Source of the DNA: Actinophytocola xanthii
GTDB lineage: Bacteria > Actinomycetota > Actinomycetes > Mycobacteriales > Pseudonocardiaceae
Direction of reading: 5' to 3'
Length of the DNA: 64,000 bases
Assembly: GCF_001921205.1 (NCBI RefSeq)
Contig: NZ_MSIE01000056.1
Coordinates: 1 to 64,000 of the forward strand
The notes below the pieces were generated by a model. That model was not told the DNA's origin, searched no databases, and saw only the letters and a program-made list of their open reading frames with translations. The position numbers and the translations under genes were made by a program. Of the stretch, positions 1 to 7,954 are shown piece by piece (within the stretch, counting starts at the first letter, position 1; each line of letters begins with the position of its first letter).

Positions 1-2503
1 CGGCGCCGTGCGCGTCCCGGCTGGCCACGACGCGGCCCGCGGCCGCCAGTGCGGCGTCGGCGGCACCGCGCAGGGTCACGTGCGCCGCCAGCAGCGCGCG
101 GTCGTCGGGGTGGTCGTCGATGTGCCGCTCCCACGCCGCGGCCAGCTCCCGGGCGGTGGCCAGCGCCGCGTCGGCGAGGTCGCGCTCGCCGGTCAACCGG
201 TCCACCTCGGCCACCAGCTCGCCGATGCGCCGGTGCCGGGCCGCCTCCCGGGCGCCCGCGCCGACGAACTCGGCGGCCGGCTTGGCCGAGGCACCGGCGA
301 GCACCCCGGCCCGCCACCGGCCCCCGGTCGACACGGTGAGCCCGCTTCCGTCGGTGCGCTCGTCCAGGCCGACGCGGGCCAGGAGCCGGGCGACCACCTC
401 GGGCGGGACCGGTGAGTCCGGCGGCACGGCCGGCACCAGCACGTCGGCGAGGCTCGGGCCGGCGACCGGTTCCCCGGCGACGACCGCCGCCAGGTCGGCG
501 CCGTCCCGCTCGGCGAGCGAGCCGTCCGCGCTCACCCACGCGGCCAGCAGACCGCAGGACTCCAGGGCCGCCTCACAGCCGGCCCGCGCCGCGTAGTCCA
601 TGCCGGGGGCGAAGTCGACCAGGCGGTAGAACGCGGCGCCGGTCGCCGGGTCCCGCTCGGCGGTGGCGAAGGCGGGGCGGGCCGGGTGGGTGTCCACCCC
701 GGACCGCAGCGCGGTCAGCTCGGCGCTGGCCGCGGCCAGCTTCTGGTCGATCTCGTCGACGAGGTGCTTGGTACGGCCCACCTCGGAGTGCAGCCCGGGC
801 AGCCGCCCGCGCAGCCACGCATGGGCCCGCTCGGTCGCCCGCCGGGCGGAGTCCTGGTCGGCGGCGAGCTCGGCCGGGGACGGCGGTGCCAGCTCGGGCG
901 CCGGCTCCGGGATGCCCCGCGCCCACTCGGTGACCGCGTCGAACCAGGTCCGTGCGACCTCGTCGAGCCGCTCGGCCGCCTCCTCGCGCCGGCCCGCGGC
1001 CTCGGCCGCGGCGAGCTGGGCCGTGTGCGCCTCCTGCTCGCGGCGGCCGACCTCACCCTGCTCCGCGGCGAGCTCCCTGGCCCGCTCGAGCAGTGACAGC
1101 GTCACCGCGCACCGCTCGCCGAGCGCGCTCGCGGCCCGGGAGGCCTGCTCGGTCGCGGCGGCGAGCGCGTCGCGCAGGGCCTCGGTGTCGACCGGTGGCG
1201 GCTCCCGCCGGACGATCTCGACCGGTGCGGCCTCCGGGTCCAGCGTCGCCCGGCCCGTCTCGTGCGCCTCGCGCGGCTCGCCGACGGGCACCGTGGGCAC
1301 GGCCGGCGCCAGCCGGGGGTCCAGCCCGGCCGCTCGCATCCGCTCGGCGATCGTGGCGGCCAGGTCGGCCGCCTGCGTGGTGTCGTCGGCGAACCGGGCC
1401 AGCTCGGCGAGGACGCTGTCGACCAGCTGCTCGGTGTGCTCGCGCTGGGAACGGAGCTGGCGCAGCGAGCTGACCGCGGCCTGGCGGGCGGCCTGCACGA
1501 CCCGCTTGCGGTCGGTCAGGTCGCGCACGCTGTCGTAGAGCGGGGAGCTCTTGAGGTCGTCGACCCGGCCCTCGAGCGTGGTCTCCCGCTCCTCCAGCTG
1601 GGAGACCTCGGCCTCCGACTTCTCCGCCGCCGCCTCCTCGTCGCGCAGCCGGGTCACCAGCTTCGCCACCTCCGCCCGTGCGGAGGTCAGCTCGCGCGTC
1701 GCGTCCGCGGCCCGGCGGCCGGCCGTGCGCAGGCAGCCGTAGGCGTAGCCGGCATAGCCGGTGAGGAAGCGGCCAAGCGCCGCGTGCGCCGCGGCCAGCC
1801 CGCGAATGTTGTCCCGGATGGACTCGAGGTCCTCGAAGGACCGGGCGAGCTGCTCCACGACCGCCGGGTCCAGCGGCGGCAGCGAGTCGGAGAGGATCTG
1901 CTCCAGCTGCCCCTCGAGGACCTTGAGACCCACGTCCGGGTTGCGCAGGGTCCGTTGCAGGTGCAGCAGGTCCGCGTAGCGCGCGGCCGGGATGCCGTAG
2001 ACCAGCTCGGAGATCCTGGCGCGGAACGGCTCCTCGTCGTGCAGGCAGTCGGCGCCGATGATGTCGCGCAGCTGGGTCGCGCTGACCGGCGTCCCGTCGG
2101 CGACCAGGCCGAAGTCGTGCCCGACCCGGCGCTCGGTGACGAACCGCCAGGAGTCGTTGATCTGCTGGGAGGTGGCCGACGCCTTGACCCCGATCCCCGA
2201 GGTCAGGTACTCGGCCACGCCGTCGACCTCGCGGCGCAGCTCGATCCACGCGTAGCCGATCCGGTTCGGCCCGCCGGCGTAGTCGTCGAGCATGAGCCGG
2301 CGCATGCTGACGGTGTCGTAGCCCTTGGAGCCGATCTGGTGCAGGTCACCGTCCAGGCACAGCGGCAGCAGCAGCTCCAGCGTGCGGGACTTGCCCGACC
2401 CGTTGGTGCCCTGGAAGATCGCCCGCCCACCGGACAGGTCGAACTCCTCCACCGAGTACTGCCAGACGTTGACGATGCCGCCCCGGTGCAGCTGCCATCT
2501 CAC
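1..2503 (-). CDS. jetC: SMC/SbcC-like ATPase of a Wadjet-type operon (TIGR02680 family), C-terminus beyond window
   Basis: Partial gene; 834 codons are open from a GTG at 2503 to the left edge. Near the N-terminus the reading frame gives an ABC/SMC-type Walker A loop (GTNGSGKS) followed by a leucine-rich helix. From roughly residue 270 onward it is rich in Glu, Arg and Ala, as expected for long coiled-coil arms. This matches the large ATPase of the conserved four-gene set TIGR02677-02680. In Wadjet systems JetC is the SMC-like motor that, with JetA and JetB, extrudes loops on plasmid DNA so that JetD can cut it. The start overlaps the stop of the upstream gene (GTGA), indicating translational coupling. 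Walker B, the signature motif and the jetD gene would lie left of the window. The assignment to a Wadjet subtype (I recall type III) is from memory. Confidence 0.85.
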   Translation of the reverse strand, partial: MRWQLHRGGIVNVWQYSVEEFDLSGGRAIFQGTNGSGKSRTLELLLPLCLDGDLHQIGSKGYDTVSMRRLMLDDYAGGPNRIGYAWIELRREVDGVAEYLTSGIGVKASATSQQINDSWRFVTERRVGHDFGLVADGTPVSATQLRDIIGADCLHDEEPFRARISELVYGIPAARYADLLHLQRTLRNPDVGLKVLEGQLEQILSDSLPPLDPAVVEQLARSFEDLESIRDNIRGLAAAHAALGRFLTGYAGYAYGCLRTAGRRAADATRELTSARAEVAKLVTRLRDEEAAAEKSEAEVSQLEERETTLEGRVDDLKSSPLYDSVRDLTDRKRVVQAARQAAVSSLRQLRSQREHTEQLVDSVLAELARFADDTTQAADLAATIAERMRAAGLDPRLAPAVPTVPVGEPREAHETGRATLDPEAAPVEIVRREPPPVDTEALRDALAAATEQASRAASALGERCAVTLSLLERARELAAEQGEVGRREQEAHTAQLAAAEAAGRREEAAERLDEVARTWFDAVTEWARGIPEPAPELAPPSPAELAADQDSARRATERAHAWLRGRLPGLHSEVGRTKHLVDEIDQKLAAASAELTALRSGVDTHPARPAFATAERDPATGAAFYRLVDFAPGMDYAARAGCEAALESCGLLAAWVSADGSLAERDGADLAAVVAGEPVAGPSLADVLVPAVPPDSPVPPEVVARLLARVGLDERTDGSGLTVSTGGRWRAGVLAGASAKPAAEFVGAGAREAARHRRIGELVAEVDRLTGERDLADAALATARELAAAWERHIDDHPDDRALLAAHVTLRGAADAALAAAGRVVASRDAHGA

Positions 2504-3690
2504 GGCATGTCCCCCTCGTCGAACAGCGACCACCCGGCCACCGGCTCCGGTTCCTCCTCCGGCTCGCCGGCCTGGCGCGGGGTGGCGTCGGGTTCGGGCT
2601 GCCAGCGGTGTCCCGCCGGGCTCAGCAGCCACCCGTCCTCGTCCCGGCGGGCCAGCCGCAGCGCCGCGAGCAGCCGCAGCACGTCCTCCACCAGCCGGGC
2701 CGGGTTGGTCTGCCGCGACCAGGCCGCCGGGTAGGCCTCGAGCAGCCCGCCGCACACCTCCGCCACCCGCTCTGCGGTGACCGGCACCCAGCCACCCTCG
2801 ACGGCCGGCGCGTCGAGCAGCTCCGGCAGGGCGAGCAGCGCGATCCTGGCCACCGTCGACTGGCCGGGGAAGGTGATGTCGGTGAGGTAGTCCTCGGGGT
2901 CGGTGACCGCCACCCCCTCCAGCCGGGTCTCGGTCACCAGCCCGAAGCAGCGCTCGAGCAGCCGTGCCTCCGACCGCGCCCGGCGCCGCAGCCAGGCGGC
3001 CTCCTCCTCGGACAGGTCGGTGTAGTGGGTCACCGGGTGCTCGACGAGCCGCCGGCGCACGGTGTGCTCGACGCCGCGGGGACCGGGCCGCGCGGCCAGC
3101 CGGACCAGCTCGCTCGCCGAGCCCGCGGCCCCGACCGGCCCGGTGACCAGCTGGCCGAGCAGGGAGGTGTCCACGGTCAACAGCGCCTCGGCGGGGGAGT
3201 CGGACAGCGCGGTCACGGTGCCCTCGGTCTCGGTGAGCACGCCGAGCGCGACCAGGTGCCGCAGGGCGGCGGCGATCGCCCGGAGGTCGCCGAGGTCGTC
3301 GCTGACGCTGATCCCCGCATGCGCTGCAGCCGTCCGCATGTCGGTGACCAGGCGCGAGAGCAGCGTCTGCTGGCCGACGGTGGTGAGCGCGGCGATGGCG
3401 AGCGCGAGGTAGGCGTAGCCGCGTGGACCCAGCGAGGGTTCACCGCGCGTGGGGTCCTCACCAGGACCGCTCTTGTAGAGCCGGGCGAAGCGGCGCTCGA
3501 CGACGAGCCGGTACCCGAGCAGCCCGGCGAACAGCTCGGTCAGCGCCGCGCGGTGCCGGTGGACCAGCGGCAGCAGCTCGGCCTCCGGCCCACCCGCCCG
3601 CAGCAGGGGCCGGCGCAGCAGCACCCGTGCGCACCGCACCACGTCGGCCTGGTCGATCTCGCCGAGTCGGTCGAGACTGTCGACGGTCAC
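2500..3690 (-). CDS. jetB: DUF2398/TIGR02678 family protein, Wadjet JetB-like subunit
   Basis: 396 residues, GTG start. Sequence character fits TIGR02678 (DUF2398): an N-terminal helical part with the segment LLGYRLVVERRFARLYKSG, a central winged-helix-like region, and an acidic C-terminus. In Wadjet complexes this small KITE-like subunit joins the kleisin (JetA) and the SMC-like motor (JetC); that role is known for the family and is not demonstrated here. The GTG start overlaps the stop of the upstream gene by four bases, and its own stop overlaps the downstream jetC start in the same way, so the three genes form one tightly coupled transcript. Confidence 0.8.
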   Translation of the reverse strand: MTVDSLDRLGEIDQADVVRCARVLLRRPLLRAGGPEAELLPLVHRHRAALTELFAGLLGYRLVVERRFARLYKSGPGEDPTRGEPSLGPRGYAYLALAIAALTTVGQQTLLSRLVTDMRTAAAHAGISVSDDLGDLRAIAAALRHLVALGVLTETEGTVTALSDSPAEALLTVDTSLLGQLVTGPVGAAGSASELVRLAARPGPRGVEHTVRRRLVEHPVTHYTDLSEEEAAWLRRRARSEARLLERCFGLVTETRLEGVAVTDPEDYLTDITFPGQSTVARIALLALPELLDAPAVEGGWVPVTAERVAEVCGGLLEAYPAAWSRQTNPARLVEDVLRLLAALRLARRDEDGWLLSPAGHRWQPEPDATPRQAGEPEEEPEPVAGWSLFDEGDMP

Positions 3691-5267
3691 GCGCCGGCCT
3701 CGAGGGGGGTTACGACGACGGCGGTGTCCTGGAGCTGGAGGACGCCGGCGTGGGTGCGGATGGTCTGGGTGTGGCCGGGCTCGGGGCGGACGACCAGGCG
3801 CAGGCCGCCCAGCGGGTCGCCGGACTCGCCGGGGTCGGTGGTGCGCTCGCGTTGGGCCATGGCGTCGGTGAGCAGGCCGCACAGCGTGTCGAGCGCGTCG
3901 GGGGAGAGCGTGACCCGGTCCAGCCGCCCGCGGGCGTCGGCCAGCTCGGCGAGGGCGTCGGCGTGCCGGGCGTCGTTGCGGCGGGCCTCGGCGAGGAGCT
4001 GCTCGCGGCCCAGCGGGTCGTCGAGGATGCGCGAGGTGCGCCCGCGCGCGCCGCGGTCGCCCCGGCCGCGGACGCTGACCGTCACGTCGAGCACCGGGCC
4101 GTCCGCCCACGGGGTGCGCTCGTCGTCGGCGTCGTGCTCGGGGGCGGGTAGCAGGTTGCGAGCGGAGTAGAGCCCGAAGGCCGCCGCGGCCAGGACGTGT
4201 GCCTGGTCGGGGGTGGCCTGGTCGAACCAGGTGGCGAGCGTGAGCAGCTCGGCGCGGCGGCCCGGCTCCGGCCCGCCGCCCGAGGTGGCCCGCTTGACGG
4301 TGGCGAGCAGCGTGCCGATGGCCCGCGCCGTTGCCTCGCGCAGGGCGGTGACCTGGCTCGGCCGACCCGGCCGGTCGACGAACCAGTCGGTCAGCTCGGT
4401 CCAGTCCTCCAGCCGGCGGCCGCGGGCCCGCTCGATGTCCGCGCCGAGGGAGCCGGCGGGGGTGAGCAGCCTCAGCAGCTCCCGCACCGCGCTCGCGAAC
4501 TCGACCCGGGTGAGCACCTCGGCGATCGTCGGCGTGTGCCGCAGGACGTCCTCGACGACCATCTGGATGTACTCGACGAGCAGGTTGCGGAACCCGGAGA
4601 TCTCCTCGGTGACCAGGTGGTAGCGGGTGACCACCTGGCCCAGGTAGGCGTAGAAGTCGCGCACGGTCGCGGCGAGCTCGCCGTGCTGCAGGAACAGCGT
4701 GGTGACCTGCTCGGCCAGCCGCTCGATGGCGCGCTGGGCGGCCGGTGAGCGGGGGTCGCGCGCGTGCTCGAGGCTGGCCCTCGCCAGCCGGACGAGCACC
4801 TCGTCGAGGCCGGCGACGATGGCCGGCAGCAGCTCCCGGGAGACCTCCCGCGCCCCCTCGGCGGTGCGCAGCAGCTCGTCGGCGGCGCGCTGGACGCGCA
4901 CCCCGAGCTTGCTCACCTGGTAGCGGACGCTGCCGTGCTGGAACTCGGCGATGCTCGACGCCACGACCTCGCGGCGTCCCGCGACCAGGTTCCCCCAGTC
5001 GACCAGCTGCTTGAGCCGCACGATCACGGTCTCCACCCGTGCCTCCCCGGGCGGGACCTCCCCGCGTCGCTCGGCCCGGGCCAGCGCCGCCGACACCTCT
5101 CCCGCGGACAGGTCGGCGAGCAGCGTCGAGGCGAACAGTCGCATGATCGCCAGGTAGGTCCGCCGGTGCTCCCGCGCGTCGAGGTAGGCGTACAGCTTGA
5201 GCCGGCGCGCCTCGTCCCCGGAGTGGTCGCGCACGGAGCGGTCCCCCTCGGGCACATCCGTGGACAT
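3687..5267 (-). CDS. jetA: DUF2397/TIGR02677 family protein, Wadjet JetA-like (kleisin) subunit
   Basis: 526 residues from the ATG at 5267. The N-terminal segment LKLYAYLDAREHRRTYLAIM and the later block VEYIQMVVEDVLRHTPTIAEVL are characteristic of TIGR02677 (DUF2397), the first gene of the TIGR02677-02680 neighbourhood. It is mostly helical with no membrane segment. By analogy with Wadjet it would be the kleisin-like bridge of an SMC complex that recognises and removes plasmids. It is the first gene of the operon; a TAGGGT hexamer 8 bases upstream suggests a leaderless transcript. The ATG was chosen because of that spacing and because no other start gives a better N-terminus. Confidence 0.82.
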   Translation of the reverse strand: MSTDVPEGDRSVRDHSGDEARRLKLYAYLDAREHRRTYLAIMRLFASTLLADLSAGEVSAALARAERRGEVPPGEARVETVIVRLKQLVDWGNLVAGRREVVASSIAEFQHGSVRYQVSKLGVRVQRAADELLRTAEGAREVSRELLPAIVAGLDEVLVRLARASLEHARDPRSPAAQRAIERLAEQVTTLFLQHGELAATVRDFYAYLGQVVTRYHLVTEEISGFRNLLVEYIQMVVEDVLRHTPTIAEVLTRVEFASAVRELLRLLTPAGSLGADIERARGRRLEDWTELTDWFVDRPGRPSQVTALREATARAIGTLLATVKRATSGGGPEPGRRAELLTLATWFDQATPDQAHVLAAAAFGLYSARNLLPAPEHDADDERTPWADGPVLDVTVSVRGRGDRGARGRTSRILDDPLGREQLLAEARRNDARHADALAELADARGRLDRVTLSPDALDTLCGLLTDAMAQRERTTDPGESGDPLGGLRLVVRPEPGHTQTIRTHAGVLQLQDTAVVVTPLEAGA

Positions 5268-5275
5268 GGGACGCC

Positions 5276-5281
5276 ACCCTA
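5276..5281 (-). promoter_or_regulatory. Putative -10 box (TAGGGT) for leaderless jetA transcript
   Basis: On the minus strand TAGGGT lies 8 bases before the jetA ATG, with no ribosome binding site between them. Actinobacterial -10 elements follow TANNNT, so transcription would start at or next to the ATG. No clear -35 was seen. Confidence 0.45.
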
Positions 5282-5308
5282 CCCGCGCCCGCGGAGCCCG
5301 GCCGACCC

Positions 5309-6670
5309 TCAGGTCGGCTCCCGGCGCGGCCCCTCGTCGACCTCCGCCAGGACCGCCTCGAGCGCGCCGAGCGCCCCACCGAAGGCGTTGCCCGGGGAGG
5401 CGCCGTAGCCGATGACCAGCCCACCCCGGTCCGCCACCTCGCCCATCCACATCGGGCTCAGCCGGCCGAGCCGCAGCGAGTGCCGCCCGGCCGCGGCCAC
5501 CGCCCGCTGTTCGTGGTCCAGGGGCATGCGCAGGACCAGGTGCAGGCCGGCGGCGATGCCCTCCGGCGTCCAGCCGGCCGGGAGAGCGGCGACCAGCCGG
5601 TCGCGGCGGGCCCGGTACTCGAGCCGGCGCCGCCTGATGTGCCGGTCGTAGGCACCGGAGGCGATCAGGCCGGCGAGCACGAGCTGGGGCAGCATCGGGG
5701 GGTGGGCACCGCTCGCGGTCACCGCCGCGAGGACCGGGTCGACCAGGAAGCGGGGCAGCACCAGCCAGGCCAGGCGCAGCGACGGGGCGAGGGTCTTGCT
5801 CACCGTGCCGGCGTGCACGACCCGCTCCGGCGCGAGGGCCTGGAGGGCACCGACCGGGTTGCGGTCGTAGCGGAACTCGCCGTCGTAGTCGTCCTCGACC
5901 ACCAGCGCGCCCGAGGCCGCCAGGGCCGCCCGCCGCTCCGGGGCCATCGTGACCCCGAGCGGGAACTGGTGGGCCGGGGTCACCACGACCGCCGGGCTCG
6001 CCAGCTCGGCGACCCGCAGGCCGGCGCCGTCCACCGGCACCCCGACGACGCGCTGCCCGGCGGCGGCCATGATGTCGCGGAAGCGGTCGACCGAGGGGTC
6101 CTCGAACGCGGTCTCGGTCCGGCCGACCTCGCGCAGCGCCCGCCCCAGCAGGCTGATCCCGTGGTTGAACCCGGCGCAGACCACGATCCGCGCCGGGTCG
6201 GCGAGCACGCCCCTGGCGCGGCCGAGGTAGGCGCTCAGCGCGGCCCGCAGTTCCGGCGACCCCCGCGGGTCGGCGTAGTCGAACACCTCGTTCGGCGCCT
6301 GCTGGAGCACCCGCCGCGTGGCAGCGAGCCAGGCCGCGCGGGGGAAGGTCCCCGGGTCGGGCCGGCCGGGCTGGAGTGTCCAGCGCGACAAGGGTGGGCG
6401 CGGCGGCGTCGGCCACGCCGCGAGCGGCGCGGCCCCGGCGGTGGCGACCCTGGTCGGCGCGCCCTGGCTGGTCGACAGGTAGCCCTCGGCGGTGAGGTCG
6501 GCGTAGACCCTGGTGACGGTGCCGCGGGCGAGGCCAAGGTCGTGGGCGAGGGCCCGCGTCGACGGCACGACCGACCCCGGCGGCCAGCGGCCGTCGCGGA
6601 TCGCCGCGCGCATGGCGGCGGCCAGCCCGGCGCGGCCGGAGCCCGGCGTCCAGTCCAGGTGCGCGTCCAC
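5309..6670 (-). CDS. MocR/PdxR-type GntR-aminotransferase regulator
   Basis: About 453 residues. Residues 1-80 form a GntR-type winged helix (VVPSTRALAHDLGLARGTVTRVYADL). The remainder is a fold-type I aminotransferase domain with the PLP-site features VVEDDYDGEFRYD and the lysine segment GTVSKTLAPSLRLAW. This makes it a MocR regulator that binds PLP or an amino compound and usually activates a neighbouring gene. It is divergent from the AhpD-like/PEP-mutase-like pair at 6741. Direct repeats at 6672-6707 fit a MocR operator. The start is uncertain: GTG at 6670 leaves both repeats outside the gene, while GTG at 6694 would add eight residues. Confidence 0.85.
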   Translation of the reverse strand: MDAHLDWTPGSGRAGLAAAMRAAIRDGRWPPGSVVPSTRALAHDLGLARGTVTRVYADLTAEGYLSTSQGAPTRVATAGAAPLAAWPTPPRPPLSRWTLQPGRPDPGTFPRAAWLAATRRVLQQAPNEVFDYADPRGSPELRAALSAYLGRARGVLADPARIVVCAGFNHGISLLGRALREVGRTETAFEDPSVDRFRDIMAAAGQRVVGVPVDGAGLRVAELASPAVVVTPAHQFPLGVTMAPERRAALAASGALVVEDDYDGEFRYDRNPVGALQALAPERVVHAGTVSKTLAPSLRLAWLVLPRFLVDPVLAAVTASGAHPPMLPQLVLAGLIASGAYDRHIRRRRLEYRARRDRLVAALPAGWTPEGIAAGLHLVLRMPLDHEQRAVAAAGRHSLRLGRLSPMWMGEVADRGGLVIGYGASPGNAFGGALGALEAVLAEVDEGPRREPT

Positions 6671-6671
6671 C

Positions 6672-6707
6672 GAACTGGACCATGATCTCGCCACGGAACT
6701 GGACCAT
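6672..6707. promoter_or_regulatory. Direct repeat operator, likely MocR box (2 x GAACTGGACCAT)
   Basis: GAACTGGACCAT occurs at 6672-6683 and 6696-6707, identical and 24 bp apart, in the divergent region between the MocR regulator and the AhpD-like gene. MocR proteins bind tandem direct repeats. The second copy touches the expected -35 position of the plus-strand promoter, which suits activation. Confidence 0.55.
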
Positions 6708-6727
6708 ACGCGTGGTCAGGTCGGCAC

Positions 6728-6733
6728 TAGCGT
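6728..6733 (+). promoter_or_regulatory. Putative -10 box (TAGCGT) for leaderless AhpD-like gene
   Basis: TAGCGT ends 7 bases before the ATG at 6741 and no Shine-Dalgarno sequence is present. This fits an actinobacterial leaderless promoter downstream of the MocR repeats. Confidence 0.45.
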
Positions 6734-6740
6734 CGACGGT

Positions 6741-7205
6741 ATGACCCAGCGAACCCAGATCGGCAAGGCCGTCCCGAGCGCTTACCGCGCGATGCTCGCG
6801 CTGTCCAACGAGGTCGAGAAGGCCGCGGCCGACGCCGGGCTGGACCGGCTCCTGGTCGAGCTGGTGAAGATCAGGGCATCGCAGCTCAACGGCTGCGCCT
6901 TCTGCCTGGACATGCACACCGCCGACGCGGTCAAGGCCGGCGAGGACGCCCGGCGCCTGTTCGTGCTGGACGCCTGGCGGGAGACCGAGCTGTACAGCGA
7001 GCAGGAACGCGCCGCGCTCGAGTTCACCGAGGTGGTGACCCGGCTCGCCCAGACCCAGGACGTGCCGGACGAGGTCTACGCCAGGGCCCGGGAGGCGTTC
7101 ACCGAGGACCAGTACGCGGTGGTGCTGTGGATGATCATCGTGATCAACTCCTGGAACCGGGTGGCCGTGCCCGGTCGTCAGCCGCTGCCCCGGCGCTCGG
7201 CGTGA
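6741..7205 (+). CDS. Carboxymuconolactone decarboxylase/AhpD-like protein
   Basis: 154 residues, ATG start. It carries the AhpD core motif NGCAFCLDMHTADA, a CxxC pair followed by His, and then a segment reading VVLWMIIVINSWNRVAV that is typical of the family. Such proteins are small alpha-helical oxidoreductases acting as alkylhydroperoxidase-like reductants or CMD-type decarboxylases. Its stop is overlapped by the GTG of the next gene, so the two are cotranscribed. Divergent MocR control is likely. The true substrate cannot be read from the sequence. Confidence 0.87.
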   Translation: MTQRTQIGKAVPSAYRAMLALSNEVEKAAADAGLDRLLVELVKIRASQLNGCAFCLDMHTADAVKAGEDARRLFVLDAWRETELYSEQERAALEFTEVVTRLAQTQDVPDEVYARAREAFTEDQYAVVLWMIIVINSWNRVAVPGRQPLPRRSA

Positions 7206-7939
7206 GCGCCGCCCGGCTGCGTGCCCTGCACGTTCCCGGTGAGCCCGTGCTGCTGCCCAACGCCTGGGACGCCGCGTCGGCACGGGCGGTCGTCTCGGCC
7301 GGCTTCCCCGTGGTGGCCACGGCGTCGGCCGCCGTGGCGGCTGCGCTCGGTTACCCGGACGGGCAGGGGACGCCGCCGGCGGAGATGTTCGCCGCCGTCC
7401 GCCGGATCGCCGCGGCGGTGGACGTCCCGGTGACCGCGGACGTCGAGGCAGGCTACGACCTGCCACCCGCCGAGCTCGCGGAGCGCCTCGCCGAGGCGGG
7501 GGCGGTGGGCTGCAACCTGGAGGACACCCGGCATCCCGGCGGAGGGCTGGTGGACGCCGGCTGGCAGGCCGAGCGGATCGCGGCCCTGTGCGCGGCGGGG
7601 GACCTGGTCGTGAACGCCCGGGTGGACGTGGCGGTGAGCGGGCCGGAGGACACCGCCGCGCTCGCCGAGACCGTCGACCGCGCCCGCCGGTACCTCGCCG
7701 CCGGTGCGCACTGCGTGTACCCGATCAAGCTGCGCGACGCGGCGGTGCTCGGGGCGTTCGTCGAGGCCGTCCGCCCGGCGCCGGTGAACGCCCTGTACCT
7801 GCCGGGCTCCTCGACCCTGGTCGCGCTGGCGGAGCTGGGGGTGGCCCGGATCTCCTTCGGTCCGGGCCTCTTCCGCAGCGCGATGTCCCATGTGGACGGT
7901 TTGCTGCGCGGCCTGGCCGAGGGCGTCGCCCCCTACTGA
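7202..7939 (+). CDS. Isocitrate lyase/PEP mutase superfamily enzyme
   Basis: 245 residues from a GTG that overlaps the preceding stop (GTGA). The frame shows the PEP-mutase/isocitrate-lyase barrel: LLPNAWDAASARAV near the start, the metal-site motif TADVEAGY, and NLEDT. It should act on a 2-oxo or phosphonyl acid by forming or breaking a C-C or P-C bond. Many actinobacterial members annotated as carboxyvinyl-carboxyphosphonate mutase or 2-methylisocitrate lyase have unknown substrates. Its operon with an AhpD-like protein under a PLP-sensing MocR regulator hints at catabolism of an amino or carboxy compound; that is inference. Confidence 0.85.
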   Translation: MSAARLRALHVPGEPVLLPNAWDAASARAVVSAGFPVVATASAAVAAALGYPDGQGTPPAEMFAAVRRIAAAVDVPVTADVEAGYDLPPAELAERLAEAGAVGCNLEDTRHPGGGLVDAGWQAERIAALCAAGDLVVNARVDVAVSGPEDTAALAETVDRARRYLAAGAHCVYPIKLRDAAVLGAFVEAVRPAPVNALYLPGSSTLVALAELGVARISFGPGLFRSAMSHVDGLLRGLAEGVAPY

Positions 7940-7954
7940 GGCGGTCGGTGGTGG

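Noticed and set aside
1262-4170. Long plus-strand open frames opposite the Wadjet-like genes
   Set aside because: Antisense open frames are frequent in very GC-rich DNA. Their translations are Arg/Pro/Gly-rich with no family match, while the minus strand shows clear motifs.
5309-7466. Large minus-strand frame upstream of jetA
   Set aside because: It runs through MocR in a wrong frame and over the AhpD and PEP-mutase genes; there are no motifs.
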